Source: Ampelocalamus luodianensis
Lineage: Eukaryota; Streptophyta; Magnoliopsida; Poales; Poaceae
Direction: 5' to 3'
Length of the DNA: 64,000 bases
Assembly: GCA_036346255.1 (NCBI GenBank)
Contig: CM070635.1
Coordinates: forward strand, 42,311,715-42,375,714
In this document: piece by piece, positions 1-10,530 of the stretch
Numbering within the stretch: the stretch's first letter is position 1
Layout of the letters: each line of letters starts with the position of its first letter
Made by a program: the position numbers and the translations under genes
Notes under the pieces: generated by a model
What the model saw: the letters and a program-made list of their open reading frames with translations, nothing else
Database searches by the model: none
What the model was told of the DNA's origin: nothing

Positions 1-647
1 TATTTGCAACAGTTGGGGACAAGAAGGAAGGTGGGACTCATATCTTGTATGATCCTTCTATTAGTCAAAGGGGAGCTCTTGTATGTGTTGGACGAGCACC
101 GAGGAAAAAGTCTGTTGATGATTATGAGGTGCAACCTGTAATACACAATCCACATGCACTGCCACTATTCAGAGATCAGCCAAGTCGTAAACGTCAAAGG
201 GATAATATACTGAAAGATCCGCTCAAATCGCACAAACCAGAAGCACCTGTTACTGGTCCAGGGTATGGTGGAAGAGTCGGTACTACAAAAGGCAGCTTGC
301 TGACACAGTACCTATTGAAGGTAGTATACAAGTTAATCGCTTCTTATGTTTTATATGTATGATGAACTTAGGTTATTTCCATACTTCTATGTGTGTTCTG
401 TGCTTCGTCCCAAAGTATACATGGTTTTAATTGACGCCACATGCCCCCCCCCCCCCCCTAATTCCATTATTTGATACAGGAAGGTGGTTTAATTAAGGAG
501 ACCTGGATGGACGAAGATCCAAGAGAGGCAATTTTGAAGTATGCTGATGCTGCAGAGAAAGATCCAAAGTTTATTGCGCCAGCATATTCTCAAACTCAGC
601 CGAAACCTGTCTTCCAAGAGTCTGATTCTGACAGTGAAGAGAAATAA
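1..647 (+). CDS. WDR70 / gastrulation-defective-1-like WD40 protein, C-terminal part (partial at window start)
   Basis: Two exons are visible. Exon A runs from the window edge to 320 (reading frame begins at base 3) and ends at a GT donor at 321. Exon B runs 480-647 after an AG at 478-479 and ends in TAA. The split falls exactly between codons. The protein has the WDR70 C-terminal tail: a last blade with GDKKEGGTHILYDP, then a basic linker, then GSLLTQYLLK joined across the intron to EGGLIKETWMDEDPREAIL, and an acidic serine-rich end (SDSDSEEK). In this family the WD40 propeller lies upstream, outside the window. WDR70 proteins are nuclear WD-repeat factors linked in other eukaryotes to chromatin and DNA-damage responses; the plant role is less clear. 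The 159-bp intron has a poly-C run of about 16. Identification is by remembered family similarity and is strong. Confidence 0.9.
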
Positions 648-682
648 TAATGTATGCATCTAATTCTAATCTATTTGTTTTC

Positions 683-688
683 AATAAA
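683..688 (+). terminator. Candidate polyadenylation signal of the WDR70-like gene
   Basis: AATAAA lies 36 bases after the TAA stop, in a T-rich stretch, as expected for a plant near-upstream element. No cleavage site can be read from sequence alone. Confidence 0.5.
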
Positions 689-3600
689 CTAAGAGTTATC
701 ATACACCGGTATTCTACTTTCTGACAGAATCAATCTAATGCAGTGACTATTAAGTTTCTTGCACGAGTCCAGTAACCCGCTTTTTTACTGTGGAGAAACT
801 AAAGAGTATGCTGTAAGGGTCTCGAGGACAAATGCAAGTCTTTTGCAGTACTAAATGCTAAACCCCTGTTTATTTCGTTGTTAGATATTGTATTCTATGT
901 ACGTTCTTTGATGTAAGCAAGATGGACAGAGTGCCAATTTAGGACTGGCATAACATTTGAGTGAAATTACGTATTGCAGCATATTCACTTAAGAGGGGAT
1001 TTAGACTTGAACCCGGGTGGGTGGGTTTGCACAACTGTGCGCCCACCACCACTACACCCCGTCACCCCAGGAGATTTTTCAGTTTAATACCGTATTCATT
1101 TTTCTCTATTTCAAAACCCAAAGATATCAACCTGTTCAAGATTTGATTCACGTGATTTCTTTGTCTCTGTCGCAATTAGGACCATTGGTTAAATCACTGT
1201 TATTTTAATTTACTACACTCATCTGCGCGAAGGTTTACCATCTTTAGGATCAATAATCCATAGGGAAATGTCCTGCAACTTTTTATGTTTTTAGTCGCTG
1301 CAAGCCTACAACATGTTTGCAGCTGTGCAGGGTCTTTGTTGGTCTGATTATTGAACTGTTTGGCAGAAACCTGATCATCTTTAGATTTTTTGGCATTTCT
1401 TTTATGTATTGTGTTGTTAGTTCTCAGAATTAACAACCGTTGGGAGATGAATAGTAGTATTAGTAATAATAATAATGATGGATTATTTATTTTGCAAAAT
1501 CTCATTGTAGAGTTGTGGCATGGGAACAGCGAAAATAAGATGGTGTCCATCAAGCTCCGTGGCAAGTGAAGAATACAGTTTCATGCGGTGGCACGATGCG
1601 GTTTTGCTGTACCAACGGTTACCACTTACCACCACATTATCCATGCACACTTAATCACAGATTGCAGTCTGTTCGTAATTCTAAAAAAAAAAGCCTGCAT
1701 GCTCGTAGCTCACAAGAATACTGCCTGCAATTGTATTGTAAGGTTCTCATTTTTTAAGACTGTATTAAGAGTAGCTAGATGTTTCCACTTTCTAGATGTA
1801 ATTCTAGATGTGTGTTTTGCAGTGCGGTCCGTATCCGATCGCTTTTGTTCATTTTTTTTTCCTACGATGTTCTTTCTGTCGATCTATTCGCCTACGCTTG
1901 CCCTGTTAGCACGCGGTAGTGGTATGATCTTCTCGGAAACGTGCCTCTTGTTGTTATCAGTGACGGATCATAGAATTACTACAGCTCAAACAGTGCCGAC
2001 GCCACGCGCGGTAGCAGCCAGCAGCGTTTGTGGGTGTACGCCTGCGCGGAGGCTGGGCTGCAGAATGGGCGTGGCTGGGTGGTGACAACGCGGTAGGGGT
2101 GGCGCGGTTGCCGGGCGACGCGGAGCCTCGGTCGGCGGCACAACGGCAGTGCGTCAGAGTCGGGCCCCGTGTGTGGGGTGGGCGGGCAGTACGCCGTGGC
2201 GGCGGCGGCACCACGGGACATCGGGTCTGATTTTATTTTATATTATCAAAACTCTTGTATACATAGATGTGTACTTCATAATATAAGCTTAGCTCAGTGA
2301 TTCTGTACACATATGATGATATGTATAAAGACACCCGGCTTCTAGATTCGCCACTGGGCACACTGGTCTGTGATGGGATGGGCCATGTGCCGCCTGAGTT
2401 GTAGTTTGTGATCCTCGCGACACTCAGACAAGCGTAGAATCGTAGACAATGCATGAACAACAAGAATGAATAAGAGATAAAACACGAGATGTAGGACTTC
2501 GCTTCTCTTTATTCCTTCATCCATCGATCAATCCTTTACAATGAATAGCACCCCTATTTATGTGCTACGCCTGCAGGGTTTGGGATGAGAGCCTGGACCT
2601 GCACTCCGGTCCGTGGTATCTTGGTCCAGTCCATATGTGATTCTAAGGTTTTTTTTTATGAGGAACGATTTCCGCCTTCTGGGCAAATTTCAGATCAACC
2701 AGCTAATACCATAACCGGGCAAAACGCGTCCCAGCACACAGCCCAATCATAGATTCGTAGCCCAATGATTTGACTTAGCCTAAACCGTAGCCACGTCAGT
2801 CCTTATCCGTTGCTACAATTGTTCCATTTCCGACCAAACTTTATCCGTTGAAGAATCAGAAGAGTTTCATGACTCACATTCCAGCGAATTTCTGTGCACG
2901 GTGACGCGGACGGTACGGACAAGCAGAATAGTAATCTAAACGGACATGTTTGAACATAAACTACAATTCACCATTTCGCCTTGATTCCATCGCCAACTAT
3001 CTTGACTATTTGACTTCAACCAAGAGAGAAGTTCCCGTACCTTTCACAAGCAAATACGGAAGGAAAAACCAGTGGCTCCAAGAAGTCCCTGAACATTTTC
3101 TTTTGCCTCAGTTCCCATGCTCTTTCAAACCAAACAGATAAAAATATATTTTGTTTCTCTATGGGAGGTAAAGTTAATTATTGAACCACTAAGCAAGGTT
3201 GTCAACTTTATGTTTAAAAATAAAAATTTGACTAAATAAACTCAAGCTGAATCTTGTATTAGAAATTGACATTAAACACATTGTAAGTTGACAGTTACTA
3301 TTGACAGAGAGAATGTTAAACGCTCCATCTAAATGACAGTTTTAGTACTGGCAAAAGGCACTTTGCATATGATCATGTCCTCCTAATATTCCTGAAGTGG
3401 CAATTCTTAGATCAAATTCGGGGGAGAGAGAAAAGCAATTTTCATTCAAGACGGCAAATCCGATATTTAAGATAGCAAGGTTTACATTATAAGTCAGAGA
3501 GAGAGAGAGAGAGTGTTCACTTAAACAGATAGGATAAAGCCAATACCTCTATCGCTCCACCAATGGATCATTTATTACCCTTTTTTTTCTGGATATATAC

Positions 3601-3852
3601 ATTGAAAAGAATAATGATTTGGATATTTAGCCAAGAAAACCATAACCAGCCGTGGTATTGGATGATGGTTGCTTGTAGCTAATTCAGACACCAAAACCCT
3701 CCCTAAGAAGTTTCTCCCGGGGCTATGACAAAAGGATCAGAGAATTACAAAGAAATGCAGATGTTGACCTGGTATAAGACTTCTTGCTTTACAATGCGGA
3801 CAACTCAAGTATAAAAGCACCATGCTCCTAGGTAACTCAAGACAGAATTCAG
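689..3852. other. Intergenic region, no gene recognised
   Basis: AT-rich DNA with one GC-rich island near 1990-2220 whose overlapping ORFs in all frames look compositional. The stretch 2340-2760 (mentions of short T-rich and pyrimidine-rich blocks, e.g. CTTTATTCCTTCATC) resembles the edge of a decayed LTR element, but I could not find matching ends. The first few hundred bases probably include the 3' UTR of the WDR70-like gene. No RNA gene was recognised. Confidence 0.4.
3496..3513. repeat. (AG)9 microsatellite
   Basis: Nine uninterrupted AG dinucleotides in the intergenic space upstream of the HIR gene. Confidence 0.9.
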
Positions 3853-3931
3853 TTACTCCATATCTTCGTCAACCATCTGAAATATCTTCACCAGTTTACT
3901 CAAATCTTCAGCAGTGACTGTTGCTCCAGTG
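3853..3931 (-). other. Possible orphan terminal exon on the minus strand
   Basis: Read on the minus strand, an AG acceptor at 3933-3932 is followed by an open stretch ending in TAA at 3855-3853. After a partial first codon it encodes TGATVTAEDLSKLVKIFQ and then MVDEDME. The composition is protein-like and the following minus-strand DNA (3850 down to 3500) looks like a 3' UTR. No upstream exon is visible between here and the HIR start, so this is either the end of a gene whose other exons I cannot see, or a relic left after the rest was lost. I do not recognise the family. It could also be chance. Confidence 0.3.
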
Positions 3932-4332
3932 CTCAAAGATCAAAACTGAGGTTAATGTAAGTCAACTATTCCGATTCCCCTCAACTTTCTCTATGATATT
4001 TTGATGAAGTGAAACCCGATCCGCGGGGCAGGGGGGGGGGATGTTATGTTGCTTTCTTGTAAAGAAAACAATCAATGAACTTCTTTCTCAAATGTAAAGA
4101 ACTAAAGATAAAAAGCAGATGGTTCAAGTAACAAAAGAGCAAAACCATACTGAGATAAAATAAAGTTGAGAAGAAAAGCAATAGGAATTATTCCATCAAT
4201 AATAATTGGAGACAGTACCCTCTTTCTTGGAAAAAAAGTCGACTTTTCATTATATTGGCATATTAAAGTTAGGCTTCTGCAAACCACAAAGCTTTGATAA
4301 CCAAATTTAGCAAAAGGAATGAAAATATACAA

Positions 4333-4508
4333 ACAACGAATAATTCAGTATGCTGTTTGCCTATTAATGCAAACAATGAATACTGTTTGCCTATTAATGC
4401 AAACAAGGAATACTCTTGGCCTATTAGTGCAAACAATGAATAATTCAGTTATCTGTTAGACTATTATGCAAACAATAAATATTTAGATTATCTGTTAGCC
4501 TATTAGGC
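4333..4508. repeat. Degenerate tandem repeat upstream of the HIR gene
   Basis: About four imperfect copies of a unit of roughly 40 bp built from GCAAACAATGAATA followed by TCTGTTTGCCTATTAAT. Copies differ by small indels. The array lies about 200 bp before the HIR coding start, in what is probably its promoter or a 5' UTR intron. Confidence 0.75.
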
Positions 4509-4712
4509 ATAGCTTGTATAGATTTCAGTATTTCAGATATCCATTTTCATGTAAGTTGCATTACTAGCATACCTCAGTCCTCGGGGTTACTTATATGTAT
4601 GCTATTTTTTAGTATAGAGCTGCAACACTTCTACGCATGGAAATACTAAATTTTATCAGAAAGTTATTGTCAAGTTGATTCATACTCTCACTGTTTGAAA
4701 ACAGACATCAGA

Positions 4713-6112
4713 ATGGGAAAATTAGTGGCAGCAATTGGCAGGTTGCTCTGCTGTGCACAAGTGAACCAGTCAACAGTAGGCATCAAGGAAAGATTCGGGA
4801 AGTTTGAGGATGTGCTTGATCCTGGATGCCACTGTGTACCATGGATTATTGGAAGCCGTGTCGCTGGTCAGCTCACAATTAGGCTTATGCAGCTAGATGT
4901 CCGTTGTGAGACAAAGACAAAGGTACTCTGAAATCTCACTTCTCAGGAGTATCCATTCAGACTCCCTATGCATCATAAAAACTTGTAGAGATTCTTATCA
5001 GTTTATGTGATCTATTTTCTGCTGCGATTATGTATCGTCTTACAGGATAATGTTTTTGTTACTGTTGTTGCATCCATTCAATACCGAGCAATGGAAGACA
5101 AAGCAAGTGATGCGTACTATAAGCTGAGCAACCCAAAAGCCCAAATCCAATCTTATGTCTTTGACGGTAAGGATAACTTCTCAATATATAGTCACTTCTG
5201 GATATTCTCATGGACCCAAACAATATTTAGTAGGTATGTAAATGCTAAAGACCCTCTCCACGAGATTGTTGATAAGGATATATATTCTTGCAGTTATCAG
5301 AGCAAGCGTTCCCAAACTAGAACTGGATAATGCTTTTGAGCAAAAGAATGAAATAGCAAAAGCTGTGGAGGAGGAGCTTGAGAAGGCTATGTTTGCTTAT
5401 GGCTATGAGATTGTGCAGACACTCATTGTTGATATAGAACCAGATGAAAAAGTTAAAAGAGCTATGAATGAAATTAATGCTGGTAAGTGTTGGCCTACTT
5501 GGGTGAAACTTGGTTTGGAGTATGAACTGATACAGTTTACCATGAACTCAAGAAGATCATCCATCTAATATGTAATACTATGTTTAGTGTGAAGTGCTAA
5601 TAAACCTTAAGCAGTCATTCATAAACGGATGTCATTATAGTCCATCTAAAATCCTATGGTTGGTCTCAGAAGACGTAATAAATCAATCACCATCACTGGA
5701 AAACACTGCAGTTTGATGTATAGGGCTAACCATTTCTTTTTGTTCAGCTGCAAGACTGCGTGTTGCAGCAAATGAGAAGGCAGAGGCAGAGAAGATCATT
5801 CAGATAAAGAGAGCTGAGGGAGAGGCTGAGGCGAAGTATCTCTCTGGCCTTGGCATTGCAAGGCAGCGGCAGGCTATAGTTGATGGTCTAAGAGATAGTG
5901 TGCTCGGCTTCTCTGGGAATGTGCCTGGGACTTCAGCTAAGGACGTCATGGACTTAGTTCTGCTCACTCAGTATTTTGACACCATGAAAGAGATTGGCGC
6001 GGCATCCAAATCTTCTACAGTTTTCCTCCCACATGGTCCTGGTGCTGTTGCAGATGTTGCTAGTCAGATTCGTGATGGATGTCTTCAGGCATCCTCTCAT
6101 CAAACAAAGTGA
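4713..6112 (+). CDS. Hypersensitive-induced response (HIR) protein, SPFH/prohibitin family
   Basis: Four coding exons: 4713-4922, 5046-5166, 5294-5482 and 5748-6112, all with GT-AG introns and consistent phases (0, 1, 1). They give 294 residues, close to the usual HIR length. I chose the second ATG (4713) because it gives MGKLVAA, a glycine-2 start matching the N-myristoylation site of this family; the ATG at 4695 would add six untypical residues. Visible family blocks are QSTVGIKERFGKF, DPGCHC.PW, LDVRCETKTKDNVFV (start of the band 7 core), YKLSNPKAQIQSYVFD, SVPKLELDNAFEQKNEIAKAV, GYEIVQTLIVDIEPD, then a coiled-coil stretch rich in A, E and K. HIR proteins form oligomers in plasma-membrane microdomains, bind resistance proteins and promote hypersensitive cell death. 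An acceptor-like CAG shortly before the start suggests a 5' UTR intron. No damage is seen. Confidence 0.95.
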
Positions 6113-7467
6113 TGGATTGCATCGAACGCCTGAACCCAATGTCAGAAAATAATCAGGACTTGGTCGTGTTGGAGCCAAGTCTGAAGAGCGAGTCATAGGG
6201 AGTGAGTGCATGCATCTGTATAGCACTGTGCTGTTAGTGGGTCAAGTTGTGCGCTGTGATGCGCTTTGTTCGGATCATGCAGGTGTGGCACGTTTCCTTC
6301 TCTCTGTTATCTGAGTAGTTTAAGATTCCAAGCATTCCTGTTTCAGTTGTAACGAAGAGATAAGAAATACAGAGAAAATTGCTCCAGAAGGTGTCCAGCT
6401 CTGGCGTGCGTTTCTACCTGTGTGTTATTCTGTCTTCTTTCCGTGCTTTTGGTGTTCTTGATCCAAGGCTCAGGCCAACACCCAAGTGTACAAGAATTTG
6501 GATTGGTGAGGTCATTCCTACTGGTTTGCCATAAGCGAATGGTCCTTTAAATGTTTGAGAATTTTATGTGAGCTTGTGAGATATTTATCAATCTTGTAAA
6601 ATGGTTTGTGTTTAATATAGATCAGTTAGTCCGTACATAGGTGCCCATATACAAAATGGAGCATGGGGGTTTTACATGAATGTGGTGAATGATGGTCAGT
6701 GTGACTGTACTTGGGCTTATGAGAGCTCTGAAAAGTAACGTTTTCACTACTTCTGTAACTCCAAATATACAGCTTTGATTTCGCAGATTCCAGTGATCAA
6801 TTATACAGTAATCCATCCTAGTCTCATCGAATTTTGTCAGATATCAACACCCACAAGCAAAACTTGCAGTATTAAGCAAACTGGGAAATCAAATCAAGTT
6901 AAAAAATTAATAAAATGTAACCAGAAGCATCAATAGTAGTAGATCATTAACTTAATTGCACTAATGGATGTAACAGAGTAGTATATGCTCAACTCAAACA
7001 TGAATCAATTTTAAGCTACCAAGATTAGTTGAACCTCATCAATGAAACAGAATTAGCATGACCATAATTCAATTTGGCCAATTTGGCGTACTCCAATTGT
7101 GTAAAGAATAAAGACCTAGAATATAAAGGCAAATATTGGCACATCAAGTTGTTCCCATCTCGCAACAGCATTTCATTTCGTACACCGACTCAAGATTGAA
7201 TTGCATGAAAGAGACCAGTCAATCAAATTGGCTGTAGTAAGCTTGAGCACATTTTCAACTACATAACTGCACAAATTAGTTACTATGATAATTAGTGAAA
7301 CTGGATCATCACCTTCCTGAACTAGACCAATTAGGGAAAATACTCCATTAGCAATGCAGATCAAAACTCGCTGCGTTCGTATATGAATCCATCTACGAAT
7401 CCATCATACCTAATAAAAAAGACGGGTGTCAGTAGGGGTGATCCTCCTTGGGGTACCCCTCCTCCGG
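6113..7467. other. 3' flank of the HIR gene and AT-rich intergenic DNA
   Basis: The first 200-300 bases probably form the HIR 3' UTR. The rest is AT-rich with no ORF that resembles a known protein and no clear transposon ends. The part just below 7468 would be the 3' UTR of the small minus-strand ORF. Confidence 0.4.
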
Positions 7468-7818
7468 CTAGTAGCTCAGCCACGAGAACATGGGCCCCTT
7501 CGCCATCGCCAGCTCCAGGATGTCGGCGCCGGCGACCCCCGCGTCCACATCCCTCCCGACCACCCTCACCGCCTCGACGATCCGGTCCCCGAGCGCTCCC
7601 GCCCCGGCCGAGGAATCCGGCGCCCTGCCCTTCTTCCTCCCTCGCTCCCCGCTCCCCGCCGCCCTGCCGGCGGCGGCGCGGCCGTTGCCGCCGCCCGCGC
7701 CTCGGTTCCCTTTGGACGGCGGTGGGAGGAGCAGCGTGAGAGGGAGCCCGCGAGGGACGGTGGTCGAGGAGGAGGGCTCGCACGCGGGGCGCGCCGGTGG
7801 CGGTGGCGCTTCCGCCAT
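7468..7818 (-). CDS. Small GC-rich uncharacterised protein (116 aa)
   Basis: The ORF starts at the ATG at 7818 (ATGGCGGAA context, strong for plants) and ends with TAG. An upstream in-frame ATG at 7863 would add 15 residues. The protein has a proline-rich N-terminus (MAEAPPPPARP), a low-complexity Gly/Arg/Ala middle and a more structured end, DRIVEAVRVVGRDVDAG...ADILELAMAKGPMFSWLSY. The flank upstream of the start has several GGCCCA/TGGGCC motifs, common in plant housekeeping promoters. After the TAG the same frame stays open for twelve codons (PEEGYPKEDHPY) before a second stop, so the TAG may be a nonsense change in a slightly longer protein. I do not recognise the family. High GC opens other frames here, so coding status is moderate. 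Confidence 0.45.
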   Translation of the reverse strand: MAEAPPPPARPACEPSSSTTVPRGLPLTLLLPPPSKGNRGAGGGNGRAAAGRAAGSGERGRKKGRAPDSSAGAGALGDRIVEAVRVVGRDVDAGVAGADILELAMAKGPMFSWLSY

Positions 7819-7894
7819 GACTTGCAAGAGAAGGAGGTTTGCATTTTTGCGGTTTTGATCCAAGTTTTTTTTTCGAGATTACAAATCTGACCAA

Positions 7895-8040
7895 GCCCGG
7901 CCCAAAATGTGAATAAAATTTAAAAGCCTAGGCTAAACATACGGGCCCAATCTTACACAGTAAGCAACCACGGAGAAGTTGAGTAGGCCCAGTCCACCCG
8001 GATAAGCCTCGTCGCGCCTTCTGGAGCTCGCGTCGCACGC
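7895..8040 (-). promoter_or_regulatory. Putative promoter of the small GC-rich ORF
   Basis: Just upstream (minus strand) of the ORF at 7818, the sequence holds three GGCCCA-type motifs (near 7896, 7943 and 7985; TGGGCC on the minus strand). Such site II elements are typical of constitutively expressed plant genes. No clear TATA box is seen. This is inference from motifs only. Confidence 0.3.
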
Positions 8041-8302
8041 ACGCACGCTTGGTCAAATCCATTCGCAGCTAGGGATGGCAATATTGCCGGATTACCTGTG
8101 AATTTGTGGTAAGAACTTTAACAGAGATAGGTATGTTCTTTCGTGGCTTATGGGTATGTTCGTAGGGGCGAGAGGCATGATTGAGCTCCACCCATGCCTG
8201 TTCTGCCCGATTATCCGCCAACGGGGACTGATGCATCCACGACTAATAGTTTCTACTTCGGTTCTTACTAATCTAGTGCGATTCAATTACGCTATCAAGC
8301 TC

Positions 8303-8422
8303 GTTGTTACACTACGAAAGTCGTGTTACTGCACGAAAGACGTAGTGTTACTACACCACCGTCGAAGTGTTACTGCACGAAAGACATCGTGTTATTACAC
8401 GACCGCATGAGTGTTGCTGCAC
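8303..8422. repeat. Short tandem repeat inside the hAT element
   Basis: Degenerate repeats of about 18-19 bp with the core GTGTTACTGCACGAAAGAC, alternating with GTGTTACTACAC forms; about six units. It sits in the subterminal part of the hAT element, where transposase-binding repeats are often found. Confidence 0.7.
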
Positions 8423-9068
8423 TTTTACCGCTGTTCCACCGTGAAAGATCGGACAACCTACATAATTTAACCTCATCTCGAGGTTTGATCCGCATCACAC
8501 ACTTACACACACCACACCGCCGACGCCCCTACCTCTCGGCCCTCTCCTCTCTCCTTCCTCCCCACCTCTTGGTCCTCTCCTTAGTCCTCACGCACGCAAG
8601 GTTGCCGATCGCTATCCACGACTCCCGCTCCATGCTCCTCTCTCGTCGGTCGTAATACATCAACGCATCCGCCTCCTCCCTAGTCCCTCCACCATCCTCC
8701 CCCTTCCATCCCCCAACTCCCACGTGACCACGACACCACACCCGCTTGTTCGACCCTCCCATCCTGTCAGTTGACTGCACTGGTGCATTGTAGGAGACCA
8801 TTGGCACCATAGCGTAGGAGATCAAGTCCTCGTCAGCAACATATATTTGTTGATCATCTATTTGCCTTCCCAAATCCCGATCTGTGGTGTGTGATTTGTC
8901 ATGAGTCCTATGAATTCTTGCTTCTCAACAGATGTGTAATGGAGACTCCAATAAGCAACAGTCAAGCGGAACAAACCTCATATCCTCCACCCCTCATCCA
9001 CAACAAGCCGGATATGAAGCTGTACCTCCAATCGAAGCACGAACCGAAAATGCACAAGGAGATGATTC

Positions 9069-9422
9069 ATGTACCTCCCTTGTGATGATAATGAGGACTT
9101 TGATATACTTGTTTGGTGGAAGGTAGTTGGGATACGTTATCCAACACCGCGAATGATAGCTCGTGATATCTTGAATATTCCAATAACCATTGTAGCTTCT
9201 GAATTAGCTTTTAACACTAATGGAAGAGTGCTAAGTGAACATCGCAGCCATCTCACACCAAAGATGTTGGAAGCATTAATGCACTCCCAATATTGGCTTC
9301 GTAACCAACTCAAAGGTACGAATGTAGGTGAAGGAAGAGAAGAGAGTTTCTGGACTTGCCTTGATGACCTTGAAAAGGAGCACAAGGAGTGTTGCTCAAT
9401 TTCGATCGTGGACTCAGATTAG
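9069..9422 (+). pseudogene. hAT transposase C-terminal dimerisation domain, fragment
   Basis: The open frame encodes the C-terminal part of a RICESLEEPER/Ac-like transposase. Visible are FDILVWWKV, RYPTPRMIARDILNIPIT, then VASELAFNTNGRVLSEHRS and LTPKMLEALMHSQYWLRNQL, which form the hAT dimerisation motif. The catalytic RNase H-like core and the BED zinc finger are absent. A short upstream stretch at about 8960-9068 keeps remnants of the preceding linker in other frames. It lies inside the hAT element with matching ends, so it is most simply that element's own decayed transposase. Confidence 0.9.
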
Positions 9423-10031
9423 CAAATGCACGAGTACCTTCGTTATTTTCATTTTATTTGTTTGAATTGTTGGATTTGAACTATGTCTTGTTAAATTACG
9501 TCCTATTTATTTCCAGTTTTAAGGTTTGAACTACGTCCTTGTGGCCGTGTTTGTACTCTTGTTAAATTCTAATTTAAAGTATCGAACTATGTCTTAATTA
9601 CAGTTTTAAGTGATTGTTTAGATCCAGTTTTAAGTGGTTGTGGCTATATTTAAATTGTTTGTCTATTTTATCTCTATATTTTTGGTGTGATCTCCTTTGA
9701 AATAAGTGTTGGTGGGCATACGGATATATGCCTGCGGGCGACGGACCGGGGCGGATCTAGGTACATTTACTCGGGTCATGTGACATTGGCGACATCGGTA
9801 CAATCAAAGATGATACTCTATATATATGTAGGAGGTGGCTCTAATTACCAAGTGAGATCAATATACGGTGACATCGGTGGCCCAATTATATGAATCCGCT
9901 ACTGACGATGGGCATGGGTGAGGATGTCTGCCTGTCACGGGTGGCGGCGTAATCGCGGGGCAAAGATTTGCTAGCAGACATGGGTATAGAGGAGCTCCAC
10001 CCGACCCCGCCGTGCCTGATTGCCATCCCTA

Positions 10032-10530
10032 CCTGCAACTCCTACTCCATCCTCTGCCCTCCCCACGCCCGTAGCATCACCATGGCCGTCGTATCTGCCC
10101 CACCCCACACCTCCATGCCTGCCACCACCAATCCGCTCCCCAAGGTATTAAGGTACGTATGCTCACCATCGGTACGCGCTCCAGTCCACCTGATCGTGAG
10201 TTGTAGCAATAGTTTATCGCAAACATTCGGGGATGGCAATTTCTTAGCAACTATGTGAGCTCTCGCTAAACCGTGTGGTATGTGGGTGCTGTGTGTGATC
10301 TTTTCGCCTCACGCTTTCACTATCGCCATATAGAGACGCCACTGTCACTGTAGGTGGAGTGATGTTCATGTGGGTGTTCAACCGCGTGCCTTGTTGTTAA
10401 CTTGTTATTGTCAGAGGGGTTGTGATCTCAAGTCTCAACCGTCAAGTGCGTGAGGCATTAGGCATCCTTGGCCCGCGAAGTTGTTAAAGAAACCCTTTTT
10501 GATCTAATAATTAAGAATAGGTCTTGAGTA
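10032..10530. other. Unassigned spacer between the hAT element and an LTR
   Basis: Starts with a moderately GC-rich stretch (CTCCTACTCCATCCTCTGCC and similar), then mixed sequence. No convincing ORF or repeat ends were seen. Confidence 0.3.

Larger units (their letters stand above)
8070..10031. mobile_element. hAT-superfamily transposon, degenerate
   Basis: The left end is TAGGGATGGCAATATTGCC at 8070 and the right end at 10031 is the inverted form, GATTGCCATCCCTA. This terminus is typical of grass hAT elements. Flanking 8-mers, TTCGCAGC (8062-8069) and CCTGCAAC (10032-10039), match at 4 of 8 positions and all four mismatches are transitions, so a decayed target duplication is possible. Inside are subterminal repeats (GAGCTCCACCC near both ends), a tandem array at 8303-8422 and a transposase C-terminus at 9069-9422. 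Most of the transposase is missing, so the element is not autonomous. Confidence 0.75.

Noticed and set aside
961..1146. Small ORF and an inverted motif GGTGGGTTTGCACAACTGTG with its partial complement.
   Set aside because: The stem is short and imperfect, and the peptide looks random. No family or function could be supported.
7383..7890. Several plus-strand ORFs opposite the small minus-strand gene.
   Set aside because: They are antisense shadows in a very GC-rich stretch; start context, upstream motifs and the C-terminal block favour the minus-strand frame at 7818.
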